Below are positions 1-8,364 of a stretch of DNA of 64,000 bases, piece after piece. The position numbers were made by a program, and so were the translations under genes. The notes under the pieces were generated by a model, which saw only the letters and a program-made list of their open reading frames with translations, did not search any database and was not told where the DNA came from. Origin of the DNA: Actinoplanes sp. M2I2. Lineage in GTDB: Bacteria > Actinomycetota > Actinomycetes > Mycobacteriales > Micromonosporaceae. The stretch's first letter is position 1; each line of letters opens with the position of its first letter. The stretch spans positions 434,001-498,000 of the forward strand of contig NZ_JALPVJ010000007.1 in assembly GCF_023544445.1 (NCBI RefSeq), written 5' to 3'.

Positions 1-1
1 G

Positions 2-571
2 CTGCTGGGTCACCCGATCGAGGGACCGCTGTGCCTCCCCCCTGAGGTGGACCTTTCCACCGGCCCGGGGCATAGCTGGCTCCGGCTGGTCCGGCTCCTG
101 TGCGACGAGCTCGCGTACGACCGGAGCCTCTTCTACGAGCCCCTGATCGCCGAGCAGTTGCGCTGTTCGGTGCTGAACGGTCTGCTGCTGTGCCTGCCGC
201 ACCGCTATCACGACGAGCTGACCGGCCCGATCAGCGCCGGCCCGCCCCGGGCCATCCGCCGGGTCGTCGACGCCATCCAGAACGAGCCCGAGCGCCCGTT
301 CACCGTGACCGACCTGGCTCGCGCGGCCAACATGAGCGTCCGCTCGCTGCAGGAGGGCTTCCGCCGCCACCTGGGCCTGGCGCCGATGACCTACCTGCAG
401 CAGGTGCGACTGGATCGTGCGCAGGAGGCCCTGCGGCGAGCGGATCCCGCGCGGGTGACGGTCGCGGCCGTGGCCCATCGGTGGGGATTCGCCCATCTGG
501 GCCGGTTCGCCTCGTCCTACCGGAGCCGCTTCGGTGAGTCCCCGTCGGAGACGCTGCGATCGTCGCGGTGA
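2..571 (+). CDS. AraC-family transcriptional regulator, C-terminal part
   Basis: The frame is open from base 2, so the true start lies upstream of the window and only about 189 residues are seen. The last ~100 residues form a typical AraC/XylS double helix-turn-helix: the first HTH lies around FTVTDLARAANMSVRSLQ and the second around VTVAAVAHRWGFAHLGRF, followed by the usual SSYRSRFGESPSE end. The part before it looks like the end of an AraC-binding-like sensor domain. It should be a DNA-binding activator or repressor; the effector and targets cannot be read. It converges with the next gene, with 10 bases between the stops. Confidence 0.88.
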   Translation: MLGHPIEGPLCLPPEVDLSTGPGHSWLRLVRLLCDELAYDRSLFYEPLIAEQLRCSVLNGLLLCLPHRYHDELTGPISAGPPRAIRRVVDAIQNEPERPFTVTDLARAANMSVRSLQEGFRRHLGLAPMTYLQQVRLDRAQEALRRADPARVTVAAVAHRWGFAHLGRFASSYRSRFGESPSETLRSSR

Positions 572-581
572 GGGCCGCCGT

Positions 582-959
582 TCACTCGCCCGGGTCGCTG
601 CGGCGGGGCTGCGGAACCTCGTTCGCAACCTCGTTCGGAGCGGGGCGCGCCGGCGCCAGGCCGAAGATGTGGCCGCGCGGCGGAACCCACTCACGCCACG
701 GGCCCAGCCGGACGGGAACCGCCGCCAGCTCGCCGTCGCCGGCCCCCCGCTGGGTCCGCAGATAGGCCAGAACGCGGACGGCCGCCTCGCCGCCGTCCTC
801 GGCCAGGCTCAGCAGCAGACGGCGGGCATCCTCGGCCGCGGGGTCACCCGGGTCGAGCCCCGGCACATCGGCGACGGGACGGCGCAGCAGGGACGCCAGG
901 CCGGCCAGTGCCTGCATCACGTCACAGGCGTCCCGCTCGGCATCGGACAGGCTCGTCAC
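582..959 (-). CDS. Hypothetical protein, 125 aa
   Basis: No family was recognised. A GTG at 957-959 is preferred because GGGAGG lies just upstream of it; the frame stays open to 1082 but without a ribosome site. The protein has an Ala/Leu-rich helical N-terminal half (DVMQALAGLASLLRR) and a Pro/Arg-rich C-terminal tail, with no signal peptide or membrane segment. It stands alone, convergent with the AraC gene. It is probably a lineage-specific cytoplasmic protein. Confidence 0.55.
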   Translation of the reverse strand: MTSLSDAERDACDVMQALAGLASLLRRPVADVPGLDPGDPAAEDARRLLLSLAEDGGEAAVRVLAYLRTQRGAGDGELAAVPVRLGPWREWVPPRGHIFGLAPARPAPNEVANEVPQPRRSDPGE

Positions 960-1059
960 GACCGCCCTCCCCGACTCTCGGTCATGCGTCTCCCCCTCAC
1001 GCGCCCGCTCGGCGGCGGGACCGGCATACCTCCGACCGGCCCGCTGTAAACAGACGTCA

Positions 1060-1079
1060 AGCCGAAAATGTATTCGGCT
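1060..1079. promoter_or_regulatory. Inverted repeat 7-6-7 in the intergenic region 960-1323
   Basis: AGCCGAA and TTCGGCT face each other across six bases, about 100 bases upstream of the 125-aa gene. This could be an operator for that gene or a weak hairpin. The rest of the ~360-base gap up to 1323 shows no gene; a TATAGA about 30 bases before the ATG at 1324 is a possible -10 box for the next gene. Confidence 0.35.
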
Positions 1080-1323
1080 CACTACTCAGCGTCCATCCGT
1101 AACGCGCAGGCCCTGTCCAGTTAGCGCTCAGTTTGCCCATGCGACAGCATGATCGTCCCTTTCCGCAAGCGGTACGACGTGCGACGACGGCACTCCACCA
1201 TCCGATCTGCGCGGAACCGGTCCACCGCACGCGGACGCCGCTCGACCGGGATGCGCGCCACACCTTCGGTCAGAAGACGCACCAAGGGGGTATAGACCGA
1301 GCAGCCAAGCGTGGGAGGACATC

Positions 1324-1614
1324 ATGACCGACGAGATCCGTCAGCCCCTGGAGGAGACACCGGAGGTCGCCGACGCCATCGAGGACGACGTCGCGGTCGA
1401 CGCGTTCATCACCGGCGGAGGCACCGACCCCGACACCCCCGAGTTTCTGCAGCCGGGCCAGGAACCGGTCGTACGCACCGGGGCCGACCAGCCCTGGGAC
1501 CCGGAGGACCTGGCCGTCGCCGAGGGCCGTGACCCGACCCCCGAGAACGTCGAGCGGGCCCGCGTCGAACTGGAGCGGGACGGCGCCGCTGCCATCGAGC
1601 GCACCGTTCCCTGA
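1324..1614 (+). CDS. Small acidic hypothetical protein, 96 aa
   Basis: The ATG is preceded by GGGAGG at good spacing, and the frame is rich in Asp and Glu throughout with no hydrophobic segment, so a soluble cytoplasmic protein is expected. No known domain is visible. Its stop lies six bases before the convergent molybdoenzyme stop. The clear ribosome site and GC-rich third positions support a real gene; its role is unknown. Confidence 0.65.
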   Translation: MTDEIRQPLEETPEVADAIEDDVAVDAFITGGGTDPDTPEFLQPGQEPVVRTGADQPWDPEDLAVAEGRDPTPENVERARVELERDGAAAIERTVP

Positions 1615-1620
1615 GCAGGC

Positions 1621-3099
1621 TCAGGCGACCGTCACGCTGATCGTGTGCCACCCCGTGGCTCCGCTGGGGAACGGGGTGGCCCGGTCCTGGATCTGCACGG
1701 CCCCGGTCTCGTCCGTGGCCCGTACGGCGATCGAGTGCGGTCCCGGAGTCGCGCGCCACGAGTAGCGCCACTGCACCCACGTGTCCACCGACGGCACCGG
1801 CAACAACTCGGCGGTCGCCCACTCCCCGTCGTCGATCCGTACCTCGACGGTCTTGATGCCCCGGCGCTGCGCCCAGGCGACGCCGGCCACGGTCACGACC
1901 CCCGCGTCGAGCCGGGTGAAGGGTTTGGGCCGGTCGACCCGTGATCCGGTCTTCACCGGGGCCTCGGCCGCCCAGCCGCGCGAGACCCAGTACGGGTCGA
2001 ACTGGTCGAACGTCGTCAGCTCGAGCGAATCCAGCCACTTGCACGAGCCGGCGTACCCGTAGATCCCGGGGGTCACCATCCGCACCGGGAACCCGTGCTC
2101 GAGCGGCAGCGGCTCCCCGTTCATGCCGACCGCCAGCATCGCGTCCCGCCCGTCCAGCAGCGTGGCCACCGGCGTGCCGATCGTCATGCCCTCGACCGAG
2201 CGGGCCACCACCTGCTGCGCGCCGGATTCGATCCCGAGCGAGCGCAGCAGCGGAGCCAACGGCACGCCGAGCCACTTGGCCGTGCCCATGTAGGGACCAC
2301 CGACCTCGTTGGACACGCAGGTCATCGTGATCGGCCGCTCGATCAGCGGCATGTCGAGCAGGTCCTCGAACGAGACCCGCAGCTCTCGGTCGACCATCCC
2401 GTGCACCCGCAACGACCAGCCGTCGAGGTCGACCCGCGGCACGGTGAGCGCGGTGTCCACCCGATAGAAGTCCTTGTTGGGCGTGAGCAGCCCGGCGTTC
2501 ACCGGCGGACCGGGATCGGCCGCGGCCGGCAGTCGCACCGAAGCCCGGGCCCGTGCTCGCGCCCCGCCGACCGAGCGCCGCACCGCCACAGCCCCGCCCG
2601 AGGCCACCACCGCACCCCCGGCCACCAGGGCCGCAGCCCGCAGGAAACCACGACGGTCCACCCGTACGCCGGACGGGTCCGGCTTGGTACGCAGCAGCCA
2701 CCACAGCGCCAGCCCGGCCAGCGCCGCCCCCACCAGGGACGGCACCACGTCGTAGGGCTGAGCGGCCGGACGGGACAGCGCCGCCCCGGCGCCGGCCAGG
2801 CCCAGCAGCGCCGGCCCGGCCACCGCGACGAGCCGCCGGCGGCGGCCCGCGATCCCGGCCGCCGCGGCCAGGGCCGCGACCACCAGGGCGATGACTCCGA
2901 GGAGCACCGGCTTGTCGTTCGTCCCGAGCTCGCGTACCGCGAACTCCTTCACCGCGGTCGGCGTCGCGTCGATGACCGCGCCGCCGACGGCGACCAGCGG
3001 CCCGGCCGCCGGCCGGGTGGCGGCCGCCAGCACCTCGGCCACCGCCACCCCGAAACCCGCGGACACCAGTCCGGCGACCGCCCCCGCCAGGGGCCGCAT
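1621..3099 (-). CDS. Membrane-anchored molybdopterin oxidoreductase, sulfite-oxidase family
   Basis: 492 residues. About 140 N-terminal residues hold four or so hydrophobic helices; a twin-arginine-like VDRRGFLRAAALVAGG follows, then a sulfite oxidase-type Moco domain from about residue 200 to 380. The motif MTCVSNEVGG carries the Cys expected to bind molybdenum. The C-terminal ~100 residues resemble the Mo-co dimerisation domain. The layout suggests a catalytic domain facing outside the membrane. Natural substrate unknown; related bacterial enzymes include YedY/MsrP-like and nitrate/sulfite types. Its ATG overlaps the stop of the fasciclin lipoprotein gene by one base (TGATG), so the two are probably co-translated and under sigma-K control. 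Confidence 0.87.
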   Translation of the reverse strand: MRPLAGAVAGLVSAGFGVAVAEVLAAATRPAAGPLVAVGGAVIDATPTAVKEFAVRELGTNDKPVLLGVIALVVAALAAAAGIAGRRRRLVAVAGPALLGLAGAGAALSRPAAQPYDVVPSLVGAALAGLALWWLLRTKPDPSGVRVDRRGFLRAAALVAGGAVVASGGAVAVRRSVGGARARARASVRLPAAADPGPPVNAGLLTPNKDFYRVDTALTVPRVDLDGWSLRVHGMVDRELRVSFEDLLDMPLIERPITMTCVSNEVGGPYMGTAKWLGVPLAPLLRSLGIESGAQQVVARSVEGMTIGTPVATLLDGRDAMLAVGMNGEPLPLEHGFPVRMVTPGIYGYAGSCKWLDSLELTTFDQFDPYWVSRGWAAEAPVKTGSRVDRPKPFTRLDAGVVTVAGVAWAQRRGIKTVEVRIDDGEWATAELLPVPSVDTWVQWRYSWRATPGPHSIAVRATDETGAVQIQDRATPFPSGATGWHTISVTVA

Positions 3100-3740
3100 C
3101 AGCTCTTCGGCATCAGGACGGAGTCGATGATGTAGACGGTCGCGTTGGCCGTCTGCACGTTGCCGCAGATCACCGAGGCGTCGCCGTTCACCTTGAAGTC
3201 CTCGCCACTGCCGCTGACCGTGACCTCGCCACCCTGCAGGGTCTTGTGCGGGCCGGCCAGCGCCTCGGGGGCGAGCTTTCCGGGCACGACGTGGTAGGTC
3301 AGGATGCTGGTCAGGGTCTTCTTGTCGGCCAGCACCTTGTCCAGGGTCGCCTTGGGGATCTTGCCGAACGCGTCGTTGGTGGGCGCGAAGACGGTGATCC
3401 CGTCGGCCGAGTTGAGCGAGTCGACCAGTCCGGCCTTCTTGACCGCGGTCACCAGCGTGGAGAGCAGCGGGTTGCCCGACGCGGCGGTGGCCACCGGCAC
3501 CTGGGCCATGGCCTGGAAGCTGCCCGGGTTCGACGCGTCCGTCGGCACGGCCGAACAGCCGGCGCCGAAGGTCGTCATCATGTCCATCGGCGCCGAGCTG
3601 GCCGGGGCCGCGCTGGTGGCCGTCGGGGCCGGGGCCGCCCCCGTGTCGCTACCGCTGTCGGAGGAGTCGCTGCCGCACGCGGTCAGCGAGATCGAGAACA
3701 GCGTCGCCGCCGCGAGGGCGGTGAACTTCATTGCACGCAT
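3099..3740 (-). CDS. Fasciclin (FAS1) domain lipoprotein, MPT70/MPT83-like
   Basis: 213 residues. The signal peptide ends in the lipobox LTAC, followed by a Ser/Ala/Pro linker; one FAS1 domain spans about residues 75-212 with the family motifs ITVFAPTNDAF and LTYHVVPG and a C-terminal VYIIDSVLMP. It should be a cell-surface lipoprotein. In Mycobacterium the related MPT83 and MPT70 are the main targets of SigK. Here the gene sits directly after rskA with its own sigma-K-like promoter at 3780-3807. An AGGGA ribosome site precedes the ATG. It is coupled to the molybdoenzyme gene downstream. Confidence 0.92.
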   Translation of the reverse strand: MRAMKFTALAAATLFSISLTACGSDSSDSGSDTGAAPAPTATSAAPASSAPMDMMTTFGAGCSAVPTDASNPGSFQAMAQVPVATAASGNPLLSTLVTAVKKAGLVDSLNSADGITVFAPTNDAFGKIPKATLDKVLADKKTLTSILTYHVVPGKLAPEALAGPHKTLQGGEVTVSGSGEDFKVNGDASVICGNVQTANATVYIIDSVLMPKS

Positions 3741-3779
3741 GATTCGTCCCTATCTTTGGAGTATGTACCTTCACTCCTG

Positions 3780-3807
3780 ATTCGTGGCGAACCGTGCAGC
3801 GGATTGG
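3780..3807 (-). promoter_or_regulatory. Sigma-K-like promoter of the fasciclin gene
   Basis: Reading on the minus strand, CCAATC (3807-3802), 16 bases, then ACGAAT (3785-3780), 39 bases before the ATG. The same layout, CCAGTC-N16-CCGAAT, stands 38 bases before sigK. As remembered, the mycobacterial SigK consensus is close to CCATCC-N16/17-CCGAAT. Confidence 0.65.
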
Positions 3808-3814
3808 TCGAACC

Positions 3815-4552
3815 TCAAACAAGTTTGACGTCGGCGATCATCGGCAGCGTCGGCGTCGCCGAACCGTTCGGCGGCTCGATCGTCAGACCGACGTCGGTCG
3901 CGCCGGGCAGCCCCTCGAGCACCACGACGTCCGCCGCCTGACCCTCGCGCAGCACCCCGGCATTCCGCGGCGCGCCGCCGGGCCGGATGGTCCAGAGCTG
4001 ATAGACGCGGTCGGTGGGCGCGGCATCGGCCGACAGCATCACCACGCCCGCGTTGTGCAGGCGCGACGTGGCCACCGTGACCCGGCCCCCGGTCGAGACC
4101 GCCTGCTTGCGCACCACCACGTCGGGCGACGCGAGGATCGCCCGGACGCGGGCCTCGTTCGCGCGGGCCGCCTCGGCGACCTGCTGCCCCTCGCGTACGC
4201 GCTGGTCCTGGACCACGTAGACGGCCGAACCGGCGCCGATCGCGGCGACCACCGCGGCGGCCGCGGCGGTGAAGCGCCACCGGCGCGGAGTCGTCCGGGC
4301 CGCGCGCGACCCCTCGACCACCGGCGGCAACTGACGGGTCCGCCCGATCTCGGCCATGACATCGGTGCGCAGCCGCGGCGGCGGCACCGACCAGGTGTTG
4401 TCGGCCAGCCGGGCGGCCGTCTCGCTCAGCTCGCCGGCCTCGGCCCGGCACGGGTCGCACTCGCGCAGGTGCCGCTCGAACGAGGCCCGCTCGATGTCGT
4501 CCACCGCGTCGAGCACGTAGGCGCCGACCAGGGTGTGGATGTCCGTGGTCAT
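3815..4552 (-). CDS. rskA: Anti-sigma-K factor RskA
   Basis: 245 residues. The N-terminal zinc-finger-like anti-sigma motif has His28, Cys32 and Cys35 (RHLRECDPC). One transmembrane helix lies at about 93-114, and the C-terminal extracytoplasmic domain carries the RskA-type pattern (VYQLWTIRPGG, then GLTIEPPNGS). It should hold SigK inactive at the membrane and release it after proteolysis or redox signals. Its ATG overlaps the sigK stop as ATGA. The sigma factor, this anti-sigma and a fasciclin target form one cluster, which supports the name. Confidence 0.92.
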   Translation of the reverse strand: MTTDIHTLVGAYVLDAVDDIERASFERHLRECDPCRAEAGELSETAARLADNTWSVPPPRLRTDVMAEIGRTRQLPPVVEGSRAARTTPRRWRFTAAAAAVVAAIGAGSAVYVVQDQRVREGQQVAEAARANEARVRAILASPDVVVRKQAVSTGGRVTVATSRLHNAGVVMLSADAAPTDRVYQLWTIRPGGAPRNAGVLREGQAADVVVLEGLPGATDVGLTIEPPNGSATPTLPMIADVKLV

Positions 4553-5166
4553 GCCGAGGCCCCCGTTCCCATGCAGTCGCGCAGGCGGATCAGCCCGTCG
4601 CGCATCCTCGTCTTCACCGTCGGCAGCGGCGTGCCGAGCAGCTCGGCCACCCGTGGATACGAATGGCCCTGGTAGTAGGCCAGCGTCACGGCCTGGCGCT
4701 GCAACTCGGTCAGGTCGTCCAGACAGCGGCGCACCTGCTGGCGTTCGAGCCGCCCGGCGACCTCGTCGACCACCGCGTCGTAGGGCGTGTCGACCGACGC
4801 CGCCCCGGCCCGCATCGTCCGCTCGCTCGCGGCCTGCTCGGACCGCACCCGGTCGACCGCCCGCCGGTGCGCGATCGTGAAGATCCAGGAGGTGGCCGAG
4901 CCGCGCGCCGGGTCGAAGCGGGCCGCCGTGCGCCACACCTCGACGATCGCCTCCTGGGCGACCTCCTCGGCCTGCGCCGGGTCCCGCAACACCCGCCGGA
5001 TCAAGCCGTAGACCCGGGGGGCGACGAGGTCGTAGAGCTTGCCGAACGCCGTCTCGTCGCCACGCGCCACCTGACGCAGCAGGTCACCCGCCTCCACCGG
5101 AGGCGGCGCTGTTCCCGGAACCGCCGCCAGGTGCTCCGGGCGACGGCTGACACCGCGCTCCGCCAT
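4549..5166 (-). CDS. sigK: ECF RNA polymerase sigma factor SigK
   Basis: 205 residues starting at the ATG 5166, with GAGAGG upstream; the frame is open further upstream but that part is non-coding in character. Region 2 (LYDLVAPRVYGLIRRVLRD, then EVAQEAIVEVWRTAARFD) and region 4 (LTELQRQAVTLAYYQGHSY, AELLGTPLPTVKTRMRDGL) are clear. It directs RNA polymerase to envelope genes; the cluster suggests the fasciclin and molybdoenzyme genes as targets. Four-base ATGA overlap with rskA. A matching promoter at 5205-5232 suggests autoregulation. Confidence 0.93.
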   Translation of the reverse strand: MAERGVSRRPEHLAAVPGTAPPPVEAGDLLRQVARGDETAFGKLYDLVAPRVYGLIRRVLRDPAQAEEVAQEAIVEVWRTAARFDPARGSATSWIFTIAHRRAVDRVRSEQAASERTMRAGAASVDTPYDAVVDEVAGRLERQQVRRCLDDLTELQRQAVTLAYYQGHSYPRVAELLGTPLPTVKTRMRDGLIRLRDCMGTGASA

Positions 5167-5204
5167 GGGACCCGCCTCTCGCTGTTGCCGCCATTCAAAC
5201 CCCG

Positions 5205-5232
5205 ATTCGGTGCGCCCGGACCCGCAGACTGG
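5205..5232 (-). promoter_or_regulatory. Sigma-K-like autoregulatory promoter of sigK
   Basis: On the minus strand CCAGTC (5232-5227), 16 bases, CCGAAT (5210-5205), then 38 bases to the sigK ATG. It matches the fasciclin promoter at 10 of 12 box positions with identical spacer length and nearly identical distance to the start. Confidence 0.62.
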
Positions 5233-5309
5233 TCGGGCGGCCGAGATTCTCCCTACAACCTCAACCGGCAAGGCGCCGTCTATTGATGGACGACAAGACG
5301 GGAGCGGGG

Positions 5310-5819
5310 ATGAACGACGAATCGGACGCCGGCTACCTCGAGTACGTCTCCGGGCGGATCCCGGCCCTGCGGCGCGTCGCCTTCCTGCTGGGCGGCGACG
5401 AGCACCAGGCCGACGACCTGGTGCAGGAGACCATAACCAAGCTGTACGCGAAATGGCCGCGCATCGCGAAGGTCGAGAACCTCGACGCCTACGTGCACAC
5501 CATGCTCGTACGGGCGTTCCTCGACGAGAAGCGCCGGGGCTGGTGGCGGGTGAGCCTGCGAGACGTGCCCCCCGACCGGCCGACCGGCCCGGCCGCCGGG
5601 GCCGCTTCGACGGAGGAGCGGGCGGTGCTGCGTGCCGCCCTCGACCGGATCCCGGCCCGCCAGCAGGCCGTCCTGGTGTTGCGCTTCCTCTGCGACCGCT
5701 CGGTCGCCGACGTGGCCCAGCTGCTCGGCTGCTCGGAGGGCACCGTGAAGAGCCAGACGTCGCACGGGCTGAACGCCCTGCGCCGGATCCTGGGTGACCG
5801 CGTCGGAGGTGCGCTGTGA
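5310..5819 (+). CDS. SigE-family ECF sigma factor
   Basis: 169 residues from the ATG at 5310, which follows GGGAGCGGGG; an in-frame ATG at 5286 is a weaker alternative. Region 2 (LRRVAFLLGGDEHQADDLVQETITKLYAKW) and region 4 (RIPARQQAVLVLRFLCDRSVADVAQLLGCSEGTVKSQ) are typical of the short actinobacterial SigE-type ECF family. The stop overlaps the GTG start of the next gene (GTGA), so the two products probably act together, with the partner as a candidate anti-sigma factor. It is transcribed divergently from sigK. Confidence 0.9.
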   Translation: MNDESDAGYLEYVSGRIPALRRVAFLLGGDEHQADDLVQETITKLYAKWPRIAKVENLDAYVHTMLVRAFLDEKRRGWWRVSLRDVPPDRPTGPAAGAASTEERAVLRAALDRIPARQQAVLVLRFLCDRSVADVAQLLGCSEGTVKSQTSHGLNALRRILGDRVGGAL

Positions 5820-7045
5820 ACGACGAGGAGTACGGCATCCTGGTGCTGCGGCCGCTGGGCGGCGACCCGGAGGGCCCGTCCGCGATCGACGTGGGCAAGG
5901 CGATGCGCGACGGCCGCCGTCGGCGCCGCCGCTGGTGGACCGGCGGCTCGACCCTGGCCGCGGTGCTGGTCGCCGCGCTGACCGGCGGCGTACTGGTGGC
6001 CACGCAGCAGACTCCGCGGCCGGGGCCCGACCTGCCGCCCGACCCGGTCCTGCCGGCCGCGTGCACGGCCGGCCCGCTGCCGACCGGGCCGCACGAGAGC
6101 GCCGAGGTCAGTGGTGGCGACCCGAGTGGCGCCTGGCTCGTCGGCATGTCCGACGCGCACCTTCCCACCCCGCCCGTCAGCCACTCGGTCCTCCTGTGGC
6201 ACAACGGCGAACTCGTGGCCGACGTGCGGCCGCGGGACGTCCGCAAGGGCAGCCCCGGGGTCCGGATGAACGACGTCAACGGCTCCGGCGTCGCGGTCGG
6301 AAGCGATCCCCGAGGCAACTCCGACCCGTGGGTCCTCGAGAACGGGGAGGTCCGCAAGCTGGCCGGCGCTCCCGGCGAAGCGAACGCGATCAATGACGCC
6401 GGAGTGATCGCCGGGCGGAGCGGCCCACCGGGCCAACGACGGCCCGTGCGGTGGACGTCCCCGGACGCCGAGCCCACTCCCCTGCCCGTGCCGGCCGGCC
6501 TCGGCAACGTTCAGCCGACGGTCACCGACATCGCGCCGGACGGAACGATCATCGGCGAGATCGGCGGGCGCGCCTACCTGTGGTGGCCCGACGGCACTTC
6601 CGGATACGTCGGCCTGCCCACGGTCGAGGGCCGCAAGGCCGACGGGTTCCTGCCGATGGCCTTCAGCCACGGCTGGCTCTACGGCACCCTGTTCCTGCCG
6701 ATGGCCGAGCCGAGCCCGGCGGGGTTCCTCGGGGGCGAGGCTCGCGACACCCCGATCTACCGGTACGACCTGCGGTCCCGCATCTGGCAGAAGCTGGCCG
6801 ACTGGCAGATGGAGACGCAGGTCGCCGGCACGTTCCACGGGCAATTCATGGCGGCCGAGCCGAAAGTGTTCGTCGGCCGCCAGGTTCTGAGCCTTCCCGC
6901 CTACCCGGCGCCGATCATGGACGGCACCGCCAACTTCCTCATCGAGAACGTCAGCGACGACGCCCGGACGGTGGCCGGCACAGCGTTGAGCGGCGTCGCC
7001 GACCCGTCGAAACCGGCTGTGCCGGTCATCTGGCGTTGCCGATAG
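5816..7045 (+). CDS. Membrane protein with HAF-type repeats, candidate anti-sigma partner
   Basis: 409 residues from a GTG that overlaps the sigma factor stop. A short cytoplasmic N-terminus (about 40 residues, Arg-rich at its end) is followed by one transmembrane helix at about 45-63 and a large outside domain. That domain has repeats of the kind MNDVNGSGVAVG, INDAGVIAG and ITDIAPDGTIIG, typical of HAF/beta-propeller-like extracellular repeats. The single helix and coupling to an ECF sigma gene suggest an anti-sigma role although no zinc-finger motif is present. Its last 20 bases overlap the convergent Gfo/Idh gene. Confidence 0.72.
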   Translation: MNDEEYGILVLRPLGGDPEGPSAIDVGKAMRDGRRRRRRWWTGGSTLAAVLVAALTGGVLVATQQTPRPGPDLPPDPVLPAACTAGPLPTGPHESAEVSGGDPSGAWLVGMSDAHLPTPPVSHSVLLWHNGELVADVRPRDVRKGSPGVRMNDVNGSGVAVGSDPRGNSDPWVLENGEVRKLAGAPGEANAINDAGVIAGRSGPPGQRRPVRWTSPDAEPTPLPVPAGLGNVQPTVTDIAPDGTIIGEIGGRAYLWWPDGTSGYVGLPTVEGRKADGFLPMAFSHGWLYGTLFLPMAEPSPAGFLGGEARDTPIYRYDLRSRIWQKLADWQMETQVAGTFHGQFMAAEPKVFVGRQVLSLPAYPAPIMDGTANFLIENVSDDARTVAGTALSGVADPSKPAVPVIWRCR

Positions 7046-7931
7046 TCACCGTACGACCCGAGGTGATCGCCTGCTGCGCGGCGACCAGCACGGCGGTCAC
7101 CTCGGCCCCGAAGCGGACGTCCAGCTCGACCGGCGGCCCACCGGCGGCCGCGGCGATCAGCTGGTCGATCGCGAGACCCAGAGCCTCGGTCGGCGACCAC
7201 GGCGCGTCGGGCACCGGGCGCACCCCGGCCTCGCCGGCGAACTGGGCGTCCTCGCGTTCGGCGGCCGGTGGCGCGTCGACCGAGAGGGTGAGGTTGCTGA
7301 TCGTGCCGCTCGCGTGCCGCAGCAGCAGGTGGGTCATGTCGCGCGGGCCGGTCATCCCGGCCACCTCGGTCACCGCGCCGAGCACCGGCAGCACCAGGGC
7401 GAGCGCGTGCGGGCCGACGTCCCACAGCCCGCCGCTCGCCTTGCGCCAGGGCGACGCGCCGAACGGGTTGTCGTCGGTGAAGATCGAGCCGAGGTGGTCG
7501 ATCCGGGCCTCGGTCCAGCCGCCGGTCGCCGCCGCGTCCGCGACGAACTCGGCGATCTGCGGGAACAGGCGGCGGGTGAAGAACACCACCGAGGCCAGCC
7601 CGCGCTCGGTGACCGCGGCGACGATCTCGGCGGCCTCCTCGTTGGTGAACGCCACCGGCTTGTCGAGCAGCAGGTGCCGGCCCTGCCGGGCGGCCCGCAG
7701 CGCGAGCGGGGCCTGCACGTCCGGTGGCAGGGCGATCGCGACGGCGTCCACGTCGGCGATCAACTCGTCCTGATCGGTGTAGGCGCGGACGCTGTGCTCC
7801 CCGGCCAGCTCGGCGGCCTTGTCGGGATTGCGCCCCCACACCCCGACGAACTCGGCCTCCGGGTGGGCGGCCAAGGCGGGCGCGTGGGCCAGATGCGCCC
7901 AGGGTCCCGTACCGAACAGTCCGAAGCGCAT
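7026..7931 (-). CDS. Gfo/Idh/MocA-family NAD(P)-dependent oxidoreductase
   Basis: 301 residues starting at the ATG 7931 after GAGAGG. The N-terminal Rossmann fold shows GLFGTGPWAHLAHAPAL and the conserved family stretch KPVAFTNEEA carries the substrate-site Lys. The C-terminal alpha/beta dimer domain follows. Such enzymes oxidise or reduce sugars, inositols or similar polyols; no substrate can be assigned. It stands alone, with its 3' end overlapping the HAF-repeat gene by 20 bases. Confidence 0.85.
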   Translation of the reverse strand: MRFGLFGTGPWAHLAHAPALAAHPEAEFVGVWGRNPDKAAELAGEHSVRAYTDQDELIADVDAVAIALPPDVQAPLALRAARQGRHLLLDKPVAFTNEEAAEIVAAVTERGLASVVFFTRRLFPQIAEFVADAAATGGWTEARIDHLGSIFTDDNPFGASPWRKASGGLWDVGPHALALVLPVLGAVTEVAGMTGPRDMTHLLLRHASGTISNLTLSVDAPPAAEREDAQFAGEAGVRPVPDAPWSPTEALGLAIDQLIAAAAGGPPVELDVRFGAEVTAVLVAAQQAITSGRTVTIGNAR

Positions 7932-7998
7932 GTCGCCTGCCTCTCGTGAGCTTGAGCCGCAAGCTACCAGGCCGAGATCCATCAGTACGCTGTGCCGG

Positions 7999-8364
7999 GT
8001 GAACGGTCCTCTGTCGGTGGCGACCATCATCGCCGCCCTGGTGCTGGCGGCGTGGTATCTGCTGCGCTCCGCCCTCAACCGCGCCCCGAGCCGCTTCGAC
8101 CTGCTGGCCGCCGTGGTGCTCAGCGCGCTGGTCGCGGTCCTGGTCGTGGTCGCCGTCGTCGGCCTCTTCGACGGTTCCCGCCCGAGCGACACGGCCACCT
8201 TCGCCGGCTACCTGATCACGACGATCGCGTTCACGCCGGTCGCCGCCTATCTGGCCCGCCTCGAACCGACCCGGTGGGGCAGCCTCATCCTCGGCATCGC
8301 CTGCCTGGTGATCCCGGTTCTGGTGCTGCGGCTGCAGCAGATCGCGTCGGTGACCGGTGCCTGA
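7999..8364 (+). CDS. Small integral membrane protein, 121 aa
   Basis: Starts at a GTG seven bases after TACGCT, a probable -10 box, so the mRNA is likely leaderless. Four hydrophobic helices are visible (around residues 6-20, 36-56, 70-88 and 93-113). No known domain. Its end overlaps the next membrane protein gene by eight bases, so the two probably form a unit. Confidence 0.68.
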   Translation: MNGPLSVATIIAALVLAAWYLLRSALNRAPSRFDLLAAVVLSALVAVLVVVAVVGLFDGSRPSDTATFAGYLITTIAFTPVAAYLARLEPTRWGSLILGIACLVIPVLVLRLQQIASVTGA

